From Osedax fenrisi (taxonomy: Eukaryota > Annelida > Polychaeta > Sabellida > Siboglinidae), in NCBI GenBank assembly GCA_964019155.1, contig OZ025242.1, positions 22,430,343 to 22,494,342 of the forward strand: a stretch of 64,000 nt of DNA, in the 5' to 3' direction. A program made the position numbers and the translations under genes. Below the pieces are notes generated by a model. The model was given only the letters and a program-made list of their open reading frames with translations, was not told where the DNA came from and ran no database searches. Below are positions 15,246-28,157 of the stretch, in pieces (within the stretch, counting starts at the first letter, position 1; each line of letters opens with the position of its first letter).

Positions 15246-15969
15246 TTAAGGGCATTCTAGTGTCACCAAAAATACGCCTACATTTACATGTAAATAGATG
15301 GGAAAACGCTATTTATACTGTAAAAAGTCTACAGTATTTATTATTTGGCTGATTGCCAAGAAATTTTCTGCTATATATTAAGATTATATATATCTATAAA
15401 TTTTCGTTTTGGTTTTTAATATAATTATATATTTCTATATAAAATATAGAATATGTTGAAAATTAGCAATAATTATAAATTATAATAAAAATCTATTTAA
15501 AATAATACAAATAAAAAAAATGTAACTGTGTCACGATATATAATCTTTATATACTTGAACTTTTAGGGGAACATATTTAATATTTAACTGTGAGGAAGAT
15601 TTTTAACACAGGTATATAGCCAAATTAATTATTACGAGTAAAATGGATTTGAAAATAACTAATTTATTTTATGATTTTAATTGCTTATCATACTTATTTT
15701 ATAGATCGTATACTAATTATACATCTAAGTAAGTTAAAAGTAAAAAAAAATTAATAGTATTAAATTAATAGATAGTATAAATTTTATATAGTTTTAAAAA
15801 TGGTAATTATCTCTATAAAACATCGTTTTTCAATAACTTCTAATGAATACAATTATCTAAAAATGTTGGAACATTAACATAACATTTGTCCGAATTGTAA
15901 TTAGTAATAATAAAAAATGTGAATTTAATTTTTTTTCTTCAAAATTTGGTGACACTATGATGCCCTTAA
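15246..15969. mobile_element. TTAA-flanked MITE, 716 bp
   Basis: The element at 15250-15965 has inverted ends GGGCATTCTAGTGTCACCAA (left) and GGGCATCATAGTGTCACCAA (right, reverse complement), differing at two positions. Both sides carry TTAA (15246-15249 and 15966-15969). TTAA duplication is the piggyBac hallmark, but TA duplication by a Tc1/mariner enzyme with ends AGGGCAT would give the same picture. The interior is AT-rich with no ORF. Confidence 0.75.
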
Positions 15970-16172
15970 ATTAAAAATATAATATAATGTAAATTAATGT
16001 TATATTCGCGTATTCTCTATGATAATCGTTAACTAAAGTTAGAAACTTCTCCGTTAACATCACTCGACACAAAGGTACAATTGAACTCCGTAAATGAAAC
16101 GTTCGCGCTAAACAGAAAGTACACGATCGATAGCCTCAGCGGTAAAACTCACAAGGTAAAGTGTGCGTATTC
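15970..16172. other. Intergenic, nothing recognised
   Basis: About 200 bp of moderate AT content between the TTAA MITE and the 27-bp array. No ORF or repeat recognised. Confidence 0.5.
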
Positions 16173-16366
16173 GTAGTGTAGTACACAGGGGTAAGCAGGG
16201 GTAGTGTAGTACACTGGGGTAAGCAGGGTAGGGTAGTACACAGGGGTAAGCAGGGTAGGGTAGTACACAGGGGTAAGCAGGGTAGGGTAGTACACAGGGG
16301 TAAGCAGGGTAGTGTAGTACACAGGGGTAAGCAGGGTAGTGTAGTACACAGGGGTAAGCAGGGTAG
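16173..16366. repeat. 27-bp tandem repeat, about 7 copies
   Basis: Unit built on GTAGTACACAGGGGTAAGCA followed by GGGTAGG. The 27-bp period is directly visible, for example from 16233 to 16260. Being a multiple of 3, it leaves long repetitive − strand frames (YPAYPCVLH) that I regard as artefacts. Confidence 0.93.
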
Positions 16367-16403
16367 ATAACATTTCCTATGCGCAATGTTCAATCATCTA
16401 AAT

Positions 16404-16644
16404 CAGTGGTTCCCGACCTTTTTCACCGTGACCCTTTTTTTGAAAACTTTTAATTTAAAAATATACCATGACCTAATGATAATTTTTATTTTTTATAATC
16501 AAACTTTAGCCATAAACGAATAACATAAACTATAATATATTGGATATAAATATTATTATAAATATTTTTATAAATTGGCTCATGACCCAAACTAAAACTC
16601 AATCACCCAAATTCGGGTCATGACCCCTAGGTCGGGAACCACTG
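16404..16644. mobile_element. hAT-type MITE, 241 bp, with 8-bp TSD
   Basis: Ends are CAGTGGTTCCCGACCTTTTT and, reverse complemented, CAGTGGTTCCCGACC. The element is flanked by a perfect direct repeat ATCTAAAT (16396-16403 and 16645-16652). An 8-bp duplication with CAGTGGTTCCC termini is characteristic of hAT non-autonomous elements in many animals. The interior carries sub-terminal GACCC/GGGTC motifs and no ORF. It sits between the 27-bp and 16-bp arrays. Confidence 0.92.
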
Positions 16645-16682
16645 ATCTAAATGTTCAATCATCGGTTTGTTTGGGCTACGTG

Positions 16683-17046
16683 GACATAGTTTACCGAGGA
16701 CATAGTGCACCGAGGACATAGTGTACCGAGGACATAGTGTACCAAGGACATAGTGTACCGAGGACATAGTGTACCGAGGACATAGTGTACCGATGACATA
16801 GTGTACCGAGGACATAGTATACAGAGGACATAGCATACCGAGGACATAGTGTACCGAGGACATAGTATACCGAGGACATAGTATACCGAGGACATAGTGT
16901 ACCGAGGACATAGTGTACCGAGGACATAGTGTACCGAAGACATAGTGTACCGAGGACATAGTATACCGAGGACATAGTATACCGAGGAAATAGTGTACCG
17001 AGGACATAGTGTACCGAGGACATAGTGTACCGAGGACATAGTATAC
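16683..17046. repeat. 16-bp tandem repeat, about 23 copies
   Basis: Unit GTACCGAGGACATAGT with single-base variants (GTATACC, GAAGACA, GATGACA). As 16 is not a multiple of 3, all − frames read a 16-residue repeat (MSSVHYVLGTLCPRYT); these are shadows, not proteins. Confidence 0.95.
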
Positions 17047-17710
17047 TGATGCATAGTAATCAGCCTGCGAGCTTTACACCGCGTAAGCCAATACCCGATG
17101 TCACCTGTCAATCACAAACTGTTCATAGCTACGAAATAGAGCACTTTAATGTCCTCTTCAACTTCACGTATTACGATGTATTGTGTATTATGCAATGCGC
17201 AATGTCCTACCTGCGTGAATAATTAAATAGCTTATTCAAATAGTATTCGAAACAAATAACTTTATTATATGAACTAATGTATATATACTAGGTAGGCCCT
17301 ACGACCCTGTATTATAATGCCTTGTTTTCTATTCACATCACTGTAATGCGTGAAGCTTAATTATTAGTGATATTAACAAATCTACTACATAGATGTTCGA
17401 TAGGGTTTGCGTTATATTAAGTGTGTTGTTTGTTATTATATATACATATATAGTATAAGCTGGTTATATCGATAAATCGGTTCTAATGACAATTTTACAA
17501 TATATTTGTTGGAATTTCCAACTAATGTGTCAAATTAAATCGGCTCTATCCACAATACCGTTCTATCGATAATATTTCACCTCAATATTTAGAATTAGCA
17601 GTAAATGTATGTGTATCGACATTATGAAAATATTACACATATGGCGTAGTCTATACGTATGTATACTGTACTTAGATAATATTTCATACGTAAATAATAT
17701 TTATTTATTG

Positions 17711-17716
<6 letters not shown>
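17047..17716. other. Intergenic, nothing recognised
   Basis: A slightly GC-richer patch at 17047-17220 holds a 65-codon open frame with no recognisable domain. The remainder is AT-rich without further features. Confidence 0.5.

Positions 17717-17762
<46 letters not shown>
17717..17762. repeat. (TA)n microsatellite
   Basis: About 22 uninterrupted AT/TA dinucleotides. Confidence 0.95.
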
Positions 17763-17763
<1 letters not shown>

Positions 17764-18120
17764 AATACAATACAAATAGCGGATACAAATGGACCTAGAT
17801 AATTGAGTGGAGTAACTATCTGTGCATCTATTTTACTGTGTATATTATCAAATAACGTATACAATTCTGAATATATGTATACAATGTAGACATGTAAACA
17901 TACGCGTAATTCATTATATACCGTTGATAATCAATACCTTAATCGTAATTAGAAATATCTACTGAATATGCAATAACCATAAAATAGCAACTGCATATTT
18001 AGTATACGCAGCTGTATCAAATGTATATTCATAATAATTATAGAGTTAATATATTATCCATATCAAGTATTGTTTCTGATATCGATAATGCAAATGATTA
18101 TGAATATAATGATATAGGAT
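17763..18120. other. Intergenic, nothing recognised
   Basis: AT-rich sequence leading into the 22-bp array; no ORF, TIR or RNA feature seen. Confidence 0.5.
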
Positions 18121-20973
18121 TCCATTACTGTAACATCTCCCCTCCATTACTGTAACATATCCCCTCCATTACTGTAACATCTCCCCCTTCATTACTGTAA
18201 CATCACCTTCTCCATTACTGTAACATCTCCTCTCCATTACTGTAACATCTCCCCTCCATTACTGTAACATCACCTTCTCCATTACTGTAACATCTCACCT
18301 CTATTACTGTAACATCTCCCCTCTATTACTGTAACATCTCCCCTCCATTACTGTAACATCTCCCTTCCGTTACTGTAACATCTCCTCTCCATTACTGTAA
18401 CATATCCTCCTCCATTACTGTAACATATCTTCCTCCATTACTGTAATATCTCCCCCTCCATTACTGTAACATATCTTCCTCCATTACTGTAACATATCCC
18501 CTCCATTACTGTAACATCTCCCCTCCATTACTGTAACATCACCTTCTCCATTACTGTAACATCTCCCCTCCATTACTGTAACATCTCCCCTCCATTAATG
18601 TAACATCTCCCCCTCCATTACTGTAACATCACCATCTCCATTACTGTAACATCTCCTCTCCATTACTGTGACATCTCCCCCTCCATTACTGTAATATCTC
18701 CCCCTCCATTACTGTAACATATCCCCTCCATTACTGTAACATCTCCCCTCCATTACTGTAACATCTCCCCTCCATTACTGTAACATCTCCCTCTCCATTA
18801 CTGTAACATATCCCCTCCATTACTGTAACATCATCTTCTCCATTACTGTTACATCTCCCCTCTATTACTGTAACATCTCCCCTCCATTACTGTAACATCT
18901 CCCCTCCATTACTGTAACATCTCCCCTCCATCACTGTAACATCTCCCCTCCATTACTGTAACATCTTCCCCTCCATTACTGTAACATCTCCCTCTCATTA
19001 CTGTAATATCTCCCCCTTCATTACTGTAACATCTCCCCTCCATTACTGTAACATCTCCCCCTCCGTTACTGTAACATCTCCCCTCCATTACTGTAACATC
19101 TCCCCTCCATTACTGTAACATCTCCCCCTCTATTACTGTAACATCTCCCCTCCATTACTGTAACATCTCCCTCTCCATTACTGTAACATATCCCCTCCAT
19201 TACTGTAACATCATCTTCTCCATTACTGTTACATCTCCCCTCTATTACTGTAACATCTCCCCTCCATTACTGTAACATCTCCCCTCCATTACTGTAACAT
19301 CTCCCCTCCATTACTGTAACATCTCCCCTCCATTACTGTAACATCTTCCCCTCCATTACTGTAACATCTCCCTCTCATTACTGTAATATCTCCCCCTTCA
19401 TTACTGTAAATCTCCCCTCCATTACTGTAACATCTCCCCCTCCGTTACTGTAACATCTCCCCTCCATTACTGTAACATCTCCCCTCCATTACTGTAACAT
19501 CTCCCCCTCCGTTACTGTAACATCTCCCCTCCATTACTGTAACATCTCCCCTCCATTACTGTAACATCTCCCCTCCATTACTGTAACATCTCCCCTCCAT
19601 TACTGTAACATCTTCCCCTCCATTACTGTAACATCTCCCTCTCATTACTGTAATATCTCCCCCTTCATTACTGTAACATCTCCCCTCCATTACTGTAACA
19701 TCTCCCCCTCCATTACTGTAACATCTCCCCTCCATTACTGTAACATCTCCCCTCCATTACTGTAACATCTTCCCCTCCATTACTGTAACATCTCCCTCTC
19801 ATTACTGTAATATCTCCCCCTTCATTACTGTAACATCTCCCCTCCATTACTGTAACATCTCCCCCTCCGTTACTGTAACATCTCCCCTCCATTACTGTAA
19901 CATCTCCCCTCCATTACTGTAACATCTCCCCTCCATTACTGTAACATCATCTTCTCCATTACTGTAACATCTCCCCCTCCGTTACTGTAACATCTCCCCT
20001 CCATTACTGTAACATCTCCCCTACATTACTGTAACATATCCCCTCCATTACTGTAACATCTCCCCTCCATTACTGTAACATCTCCCTCTCATTACTGTAA
20101 CATCTCCCCCTCCATTACTGTAACATCTCCCCTCCATTACTGTAACATATCCCCTCCATTACTGTAATATCTCCCCTCCATTACTGTAATATCTCCCCCT
20201 CCGTTACTGTAACATCTCCCCTCCATTACTGTAACATCTCCCCTCCATTACTGTAACATCTCCCCTCCATTACTGTAACATCATCTTCTCCATTACTGTA
20301 ACATCTCCCCCTCCGTTACTGTAACATCTCCCCTCCATTACTGTAACATCTCCCCTACATTACTGTAACATATCCCCTCCATTACTGTAACATCTCCCCT
20401 CCATTACTGTAACATCTCCCTCTCATTACTGTAACATCTCCCCCTCCATTACTGTAACATCTCCCCTCCATTACTGTAACATATCCCCTCCATTACTGTA
20501 ATATCTCCCCTCCATTACTGTAACATCTCCCTCTCCATTACTGTAACATCTCCCCCTCCATTACTGTAACATCATACCCTCCATTACTGTAACATCTCCC
20601 CCTTCATTACTGTAACATCTCCCCTCCATTACTGTAACATCTCCCCTCCATTACTGTAACATCTCCCCCTCCATTACTGTAACATATCCTCCTCCGTTAC
20701 TGTAATATCTCCCCTTCCATTACTGTAACATCTTCCCCTACAGTACTGTAACATCTCCCTCTCCATTACTGTAACATCTCCCCCTCCATCACTGTAACAT
20801 CTCTCCTCCATTACTGTAACATCATCTTCTCCATTACTGTAAAATATCCTCCTCCATTAGTGTAACATCTTCACCTCCATTACTGTAACATCTCATCTCC
20901 ATTACTGTAACATCTCCCCCTCCATTACTGTAACATCAACTTCTCAATTACTGTAACATCTTCCCCTCCATTA
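18121..20973. repeat. 2.85-kb satellite of a ~22-bp unit
   Basis: Roughly 125 units of CCATTACTGTAACATCTCCC plus 2-5 pyrimidines. The unit length varies because of the C/T run, so no long frame survives. Markers such as CTCTCATTACTGTAATATC recur at about 18993, 19372, 19639 and 19796, and CATCATCTTCTCC recurs, showing local block duplications. The + strand is strongly pyrimidine-biased. It is unrelated in unit to the 13-kb array, but is likewise C-rich on the + strand and nearly free of G apart from one per unit. Confidence 0.96.
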
Positions 20974-21138
20974 TTTACTCACTAACTCTTTCATGTAATT
21001 ATATATCTATTAATAATATCTATAAATCTGAAATATTGTGTCAGCAGTTGACTGATATTAAATGTTGAACATATTCATATATCAAAGCTAATAACTAATA
21101 AACGAACGCTTAATATTAATTATTTTACTTGATTATCA

Positions 21139-21188
<50 letters not shown>

Positions 21189-21454
21189 CACTTATATCAT
21201 ACTTTTATTTTGTTTAATTTATAAATTAAAATTTATATAATTTATATTATTGTAATAGTTAATCACACAAATACTGATGTGATCCAAATTAATGGTATCG
21301 GATATTTTATCATTGATTATATAAATATTACATAATAAATATATATATATATATATATTATAAATTTTGCTAAGTGGGCATACATTTAAATTAGTCACCT
21401 CATTATAGTACATATTGACAAATGGATATATCAACATTATTTCTAATGCTCCTT
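20974..21454. other. AT-rich spacer with (TA)n
   Basis: AT-rich sequence with a (TA)n run at about 21143-21186 and a shorter one near 21341-21358. No gene seen. Confidence 0.6.
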
Positions 21455-22436
21455 CCGACAAACAATTTCTTAAATAAAGTCCGTTTTAATGTCCTAATTT
21501 ATCCTTATAACACACTGAACAGTATATATTTACTGTGATGCTACTTAAAAGGATGTTTACAGTAATTTTAAAAATATAGACCAAATAACTATGCAAAACC
21601 TTACTTAAATTATTCTGTAGATACCCTGATCAGTAGTATAATATGTTACTAGCAGGACAAATAAAGTAACACTTTCATATCTATAAATAAATTGCAAAAC
21701 TTTACTTAAATGGTCCTGAGGATACCCTGATAAGTAGTATAATATGGTACTGTGCAAGAAATTATGAATAAGTATATATAATTTTTTAATATAGAAAAAT
21801 TAACATATACCTTTTAATTATTTTAATATATTGATTTAATTTTTATTTATGCAAATTAATTATTAATTATTATTTTACTTTTAATAAATAAATATTATTT
21901 TAAATACTACAATTATTTAATATTTAAAATTAAGTAATCCTATGTATTTTTCTAAATTATCATAACATATTGAATATTGATTAAAGTTTGTATTCAATAT
22001 TAAAATGTTATTATTATTGAATTTAGAATTTAGTTTAGATTTTAAGTTAACTAGTTACCATTGAATTAAGTTGAACTTAAATTTGTAACTTAAGTTTTTG
22101 ATGTAAGTTGAATGCTGGGTTATTCTATATGGGAATAGAAAATACTTTAAATGTCCCTTATTTGTCTATACCAGGATTAAAAAATCATTTATTTTGTCCT
22201 TATTTGTTCTTAGCAGGATTAATAAAGTTCGTTATTTAGTCCTTATTTATCCATAGCAGGATTCAGAAAGTTCGTAATTTTGTCCTTATTTATCCTTACA
22301 CAGTGACTAATAAATCCCTGTAAATGTCCTGCACACATGTAAAATAGATAGACAGATTGTTACACTTTAGGACCTCTGCAGGAGTCCTTAACAGGGTATC
22401 CTGCAGGACACCTGTGCAGTAATAATTGTTTGTCGG
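21455..22436. mobile_element. Candidate TIR element (CCGACAAACAATT ends)
   Basis: A perfect 13-bp inverted repeat CCGACAAACAATT bounds a 982-bp segment. Inside are a direct repeat of about 110 bp (around 21590-21640 and 21695-21750) and roughly four degenerate ~55-60-bp units containing GTCCTTATTTATCC and AGCAGGATT. A block at 21776-22020 is similar to 35875-36240. I see no clear TSD, so the boundaries are tentative. No coding capacity. Confidence 0.55.
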
Positions 22437-22551
22437 GCTGGGATGTCGATACAACCAACTTCAATTACATATATACATATATATATATATATATCATGTA
22501 TATATTATTCAATTTTTCAAACCCATATATATATATATTATTTATTTACAG

Positions 22552-23186
22552 ATGGTGATTGCGACTCTAGATTTGCCGCAAACTTTACTTTACGAAGCCG
22601 TACCCCGATTGTCCACCGGCGTCTACCTACGTGCTAAGGTCACCAATACGTGCGACTTCACGCTGCTGCCCGGTCCCGGTAACGTGTTCATGGATAATAG
22701 TTACGTAGCGAAGGTAATACCGCAGCTATTATGACTCGTACGGCCAATGCTCGATCGGTACGAATTCTACGCGAAACACGCGTCACAGATTGACGAATAA
22801 ATATCAAAACTATTATTAATATATGTATATATATATATTAAATTTATTATATTTATTAACAAATGACTATTACGAAAATAGTAAATTATTCCCTTACATA
22901 TAATGCGTACATAATATAAGTATATTATAATTCACGTTTCTCACCAGATTAAATTGGGAATGGTATCACCGCGCGAAGAATTCATGTTAGATTTGGGCGT
23001 AGACGTTGCCATTAAGGTTATCATAGTTGTATTTAATTATCTATTATATAATATTAATATTATAATATTGTTATTAAGTGAGTTGATTATATTCTTATGA
23101 AATATTTTTATGAAATATGACTTAAATTTAATTTTAACTTTAATTAATTAAATAAAATTCAATCTAGTATATTATGAGTATGTAAT

Positions 23187-23223
<37 letters not shown>

Positions 23224-23322
23224 ATTACATGTTAAGGTAAAATACCTCGAAATTCTTCTGACTATTTTATTTGTCCATTTATTGTTTTTTTTTCTTATAA
23301 TGATTACAATAATAGAATTTAT

Positions 23323-23360
<38 letters not shown>

Positions 23361-25283
23361 TATATTAGTGATCGGAATTTTAATAATTTAAAATGCTAGA
23401 GACGTTCAAATAGTAATCGCTAAATTTAATCAATAAATATTTAAAATATTTTATATTTATAATTTATATTATATACATATGTTATATGTTAAGGGGATAT
23501 ACGGGTATTAAAATTAATTTTGTTCATTTTCAAATGTTTTTATTTTTAAAATTGTATTTATCGAATATATACGCTACAAAATATCAAAATATTATAAGTT
23601 AAAACGATCTATAAAAATGTGATTTTATAATGCTACCTTTTTTGATAAAATTATGAGTAAAAGAAAATGGCCAAAAAATAACAGATTACTGATATTGTAA
23701 CGTTATTTGTCAATAGTTAATTTAGTAGTTTAGTAATTTATTATAAAATTATAAGAACTATTTAGAATAATTTTAATGACCATAATAGAGTCCAAAATAT
23801 AGTCAATCTTTAATATTGATTATATCAGAATATAAATTTTTCACATAGAAATTGATAATTTTTAGTCAATAATCAACGAATTTTAGTTATATTTTCACAG
23901 TATGTCTGTAATGTCTTTATTATATATAATGAAATTCTATGCAATTAGAATAAGAGATATTTAAAAAATATTAATCAGTTTTTATAAATTTTATTGCCCT
24001 TTTTTAAAATATAAATATTATCAATAATCTTATTATTCAAATATTTATTATATATATATATATTAATATTGTGAATATTAATATAATGTAATTTAAATTA
24101 TGTAAACATCTAATTTCATGAGATTTTTAATTTTCAAAAAAAATAAAAGCATATCTAATTAAATAACAAAAATAACTTCTATATCTCCTTAAGAAAAAAT
24201 AAGAATAATAATAAGTAATTAAAATGGATGAAATAAATATATTTATTTGATATTGGAAATATTATGTAATATTAAGTAGATCTACTTAATTCGTAAAAAG
24301 ATCGATATTCACAAATTTGAATCACTATATCGCAGTTTCATATTATACCCTATGTATATAGAGTAATATATATAGAGTAATATATTACAATTTAATTTTA
24401 AATATATAATTTATCAGTATATAATTTATCTGTATATAAAGTGTCTGTATATAACGTGTCTCTCTATGTTCACATACATAGATAACGTATACCCCGTCTG
24501 AGAAATTCAAGTCACAGATGCGATGCGTTACCAAATCCAGCCGCCATTCTTATATTGATCTAATCCAGGTATTTGTACACTAACATTGATCATTCTGACC
24601 TTCTGAATTAATCCAGCTGTACGTACTTAACATCCATTAGATATTGTCTACGATAACTAGATCGTAATCGAGTGTATATGTTTTTAAAATAATAATAGAG
24701 ATAAATATATCGTTGTGTACTTAATATTGTAGATTACAAACACGCGTAAAGAAACTATCGAAATAAAAGTCATTGAACAGCTACCGAAGAGTTTAGATAA
24801 CAAAATAAAGGTTAAGCAATATTCTTTGAGTATTTAGTTTATTATTATTATGTATGACGTAATTAATTATATTATTGTCTCTATTTTTAAATTTCAACAT
24901 TTTATATTAAATTCATATTAAACATTGTATTATATATTATCATTATTATAATTAAAAGAAATTGTAATAAATATTAATTTTTATTTTTATTTAACATGTT
25001 CAATTAGGTTAAAATTATAGAACCAAATCTTAAAACTGGAACAAATGTGAAGTTGAATAAGGAACATAACATTGAATGGCATATCAAAATAGTACCACAT
25101 GAAAATAGGAAACTATTATTAAGGTATTATGTTATTATTAGTAATGGATATTTTATTTACTACTACAACTTAATTCTATCATTTTTCTTTCGATATATTT
25201 TAATAAACTTACAATATACTTTCAGATATTATATTAAACATCCTGTCAATAAAGAAATACATGAATACACAATACCTATATAA
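22552..25283 (+). CDS. DUF4139-domain protein (F37C4.5-like), C-terminal exons
   Basis: Six exons encode the C-terminal part of a DUF4139 protein, the conserved region of mucoidy-inhibitor-like/F37C4.5 proteins, whose molecular function is poorly known. Exons: 22552-22713 (contains VYLRAKVTNTCDFTLLPGPG and NVFMDNSYVAK), 22948-23016 (KLGMVSPREEFMLDLGVDVA), 24482-24568 (TYTPSEKFKSQ), 24733-24810 (ITNTRKETIEIKVIEQLPKS), 25008-25123 (VKIIEPNL, LNKEHNIEWHIKI) and 25226-25283 (YYIKHPVNKEIHEYTIPI, stop TAA). The order and spacing match the family's ending. The first four introns are phase 0 and the last phase 2, all GT..AG; the donor at 23017 (GTTATC) is weak. The first exon is preceded by a good acceptor (TTTATTTACAG), so upstream exons must exist, but I found none in 1-22551. 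Either the N-terminal part lies left of the window beyond the satellites, or the locus is partial. Confidence 0.88.
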
Positions 25284-25288
25284 TTATG

Positions 25289-25331
<43 letters not shown>

Positions 25332-25762
25332 TAATAATTAAGTAATATATATTAATTAATTATTAAATATTATATATATTATTACAATATTGTTTAATAA
25401 TTATAATGTGTATTATTAATATCAACATGTATTGTACAATCTTATATTATATGTATTTTTAATTTGTATTATTATTTTTTTAAATTTTATATCTAATTGG
25501 AATACTTATATAGTACATAGTGCTATACTTTTACTAGTGTAATATAGCTATATTATACTATATTTTAAAGGCAAATTAATTATTATATAAGCCTAATTTT
25601 GACAAATTTATTTTACAACTATTATATTTTAATATAATGCTTTCATATTACTAAGATTAAAAAAATGATAAATATAGTAATTAAATATAAATTTTATTGA
25701 AATTTGAGTGTCAAAAATACTTAGAGTAAATAAGTTTTTACTTTAACCAATGTTTTCATTAG

Positions 25763-25817
<55 letters not shown>

Positions 25818-25821
25818 CTAT
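25284..25821. other. AT-rich 3' flank with (TA)n
   Basis: Downstream of the DUF4139 stop codon: (TA)n at about 25291-25326 and 25766-25812, and no clear polyadenylation hexamer close to the stop. Nothing else recognised. Confidence 0.6.
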
Positions 25822-26118
25822 ACTGCCTGTGTGGCTCAGTGGCTAAGGCGTCAGACACACAAGCAGTAGGACACGGGTTCAACCCTCGTCCGGACCATTA
25901 ATTAATTTTATAAAATGGGTCTTAAAATATTATTTAGAAGTGATCTTATATAATTGTGTATAAATAAATGATCGGCTCTCGTTAAAACCATGGATGCCTT
26001 AACATGAGAGCGGCTTCGAAGGGACATTAGAGCCATATATGGTTATAAGTGAAAACATCATCTAAGTTCCTGGATGGGATGAAAGGACTCCACCAAATAA
26101 AAATAACAATAACAATAT
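25822..26118 (+). mobile_element. tRNA-headed SINE, copy 1
   Basis: About 295 bp. The 5' head has a textbook pol III A box (TGGCTCAGTGG) and B box (GGTTCAACCC) in a tRNA-like context (GGCTAAGGCG...CAGACACACAAG), closest to a leucine-type tRNA by eye. The body contains GATCGGCTCTCGTTAAAACC, CTTCGAAGGGACATTAGAGC and TTCCTGGATGGGATGAAAGG, and the tail is an AATAACAAT-type simple repeat. A second copy lies inverted at 34311-34597. It is not a functional tRNA gene: no acceptor stem pairs correctly. Confidence 0.93.
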
Positions 26119-26656
26119 ATATATATATACTATATATACATTATATATATATATATACACTATATTTACAATATTTATAACATATACTAGTAACTCTTTA
26201 AAAAGAAATACTACTACACCCCATCAAACTACATGTATGTTTTTGCCTTAGATTGGAACTTTATACCCGCTTCGTCGTACATAAATCATTACATTCTTTC
26301 ACTCATAATTATATTTCTGATATTATTATGAGAAGTAGGCTGCTCCCTTCTATTTAACATTTACCCCTACTTTTCTATCATCTTCAAACTTTAATACATT
26401 AATTCTAGATCTTTCCGGATCATTATTACTTTCCAACTCCATTCATTAGTTCACTCTTTATGTATTACTATCGTGCGCTATTTTGTTTTATTTTATTTTT
26501 ATTTTTTTACATTATTTATTAGCTGTTTAATTCACGAGCGAATTTCAGAAAGCCTATGTTATGTTACAATAAACATTGAATCACCTTTATCATTATTAGT
26601 ATTATTATATAAAAAGATATTGTGAAGTCCTTTGGAAAATCTTTGTTATATATAGA

Positions 26657-26688
<32 letters not shown>

Positions 26689-27301
26689 ATATATATATAC
26701 ATATATTAAAGGAAAGTATGAAATAGATCAATAAAAATCAATATAATAAATGATTATTATTAAGGATATTTAAGGATATTTTCTTAAATTAATTTTAATA
26801 TATAATTTCTATGTATAATTAATAATATGTTTAATGATTAATAATATGTATAATTAATAATATGTAAATATAGATATAATTCTCTATAGAGTGGATGTTG
26901 TGGATTATTGCAATCTGTGGATTATTATCTATTTGTTGAGGACAGTTCCAAAATAACCAATAAGATAGCTGCACGTATTCAAATATATAATATTTATATA
27001 ATTTGAAAATAAATTTATTTTATTAACTGAATATTTTTAAAATACGCAATTTTATATAATAAATTCGTATATAATAATCTTATTTTTTTTCGAAAAAAAT
27101 TAAGAATATTTTATTTTTATCTAATCGAAAATAAATGATTAATATTGATATAATTAAAAATTATTTAGATTATCATTCACAAATTCAAATATATCAAATA
27201 TACATTTCGAATATATAATGTTTTGATAACTATAATTGTTTTTGAATTATCATTATCTGCCATAATACTAGCATAGAACATAATACCCTTCCATACCCAA
27301 G
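26119..27301. other. AT-rich, no gene
   Basis: AT-rich sequence with (TA)n at 26122-26160 and 26660-26700. A GC-richer patch at 26210-26600 has no long frame and no recognised family. Confidence 0.55.
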
Positions 27302-27401
27302 ATTAATGTCTTTATATTTAAAATTAATATATAGTACCAATATGGAAAAATTATTCGATTACATCACCTAAATTAATGTATTTATATTTAAAATTAATAT
27401 A
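27302..27401. repeat. Direct repeat: empty-site copy beside a MITE
   Basis: 27302-27357 and 27372-27401 share ATTAATGTCTTTATATTTAA and the AAATTAATATA that follows. In the first copy the sequence continues straight into TAGTACCAATATGG. In the second that continuation (TAGAACCAATATGG) lies 517 bp away at 27921, on the far side of the MITE. The first copy is thus a natural empty site. Confidence 0.9.
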
Positions 27402-27918
27402 GGGGAAAGTAACCTAATACGGACACTCTGTGTATCTCAGAAACAATAAATACTACAAATAAATTGTTAATGAATAACATATTCATAATCTTATAAATAG
27501 TCTAAAAAAGTATTTTTTATTTTTTAATTATTTAAAATATTGCTGATATATCTAATAAACTAATTGTTTTATTACTTTTTAAATGTATGAACAATTTATA
27601 CTTAAAACCTTCTCAAGAATATACAACTGTATCGATATAAAATATAACACTATATTATTAAAAAATAAAGCATTCTAAAATTATATATATAATTTTATAT
27701 TTGTTATTAAATATTCATTAAGTTATAAGCATATATCTAGAGGTCATGTAAGTTCCTAGTGCGGACACTCTAGATGTCTTAATACGGACACTATAACCAA
27801 TCAGCGCGCAGTGTATGAATTATTCTAATTTTCATAAAAATCGCGTGCGTTAAAATAATGAGTCATAAAATGTTAAGACCATTTATTGTTAAAGTGTCCG
27901 TATTAGGTTACTTTCTCA
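27402..27918. mobile_element. TA-flanked MITE, 517 bp (GGGGAAAGTAACC ends)
   Basis: TIRs share GAAAGTAACCTAATACGGAC; the outermost bases are GGGG on the left and TGAG on the right. TA flanks both sides (27400-27401 and 27919-27920), confirmed by the empty-site copy at 27302. Sub-terminal repeats GTGCGGACACTC and TAATACGGACAC occur near 27759 and 27782. No ORF. TA duplication and G-rich termini suggest mobilisation by a pogo/Tc1-mariner enzyme. Confidence 0.92.
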
Positions 27919-28108
27919 TATAGAACCAATATGGAAAAACTATTCGTTTATTATCTCTCTATAACTTTATGTAGAAACGCATAATGTAACATATTTATAT
28001 AACCCAATATGACAACATATAATTTGAAAATACATTCTCAGATAACTAAGATATTTTAATATATCGTTAATTGAATTACACTTTTTATTTTCGAGTATTA
28101 CTACTAAA

Positions 28109-28157
<49 letters not shown>

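Noticed and set aside
16173..17046. Repetitive − strand proteins (YPAYPCVLH, MSSVHYVLGTLCPRYT)
   Set aside because: Frames through 27-bp and 16-bp tandem repeats; no splice sites, start context or conservation argue for translation.
17622..17864. 80-codon open frame on the − strand
   Set aside because: Built around a (TA)n run giving IYIYIY; typical chance frame in AT-rich DNA. The same holds for frames at 33896-34207, 38073-38318, 49976-50185 and 21219-21461.
18121..20973. CRISPR array (regular ~22-bp repeats)
   Set aside because: There are no unique spacers; units are contiguous and the genome is eukaryotic.
25822..25900. Functional tRNA gene
   Set aside because: A and B boxes are present, but the arms do not fold into a proper tRNA, and the sequence recurs with a SINE body at 34.5 kb.
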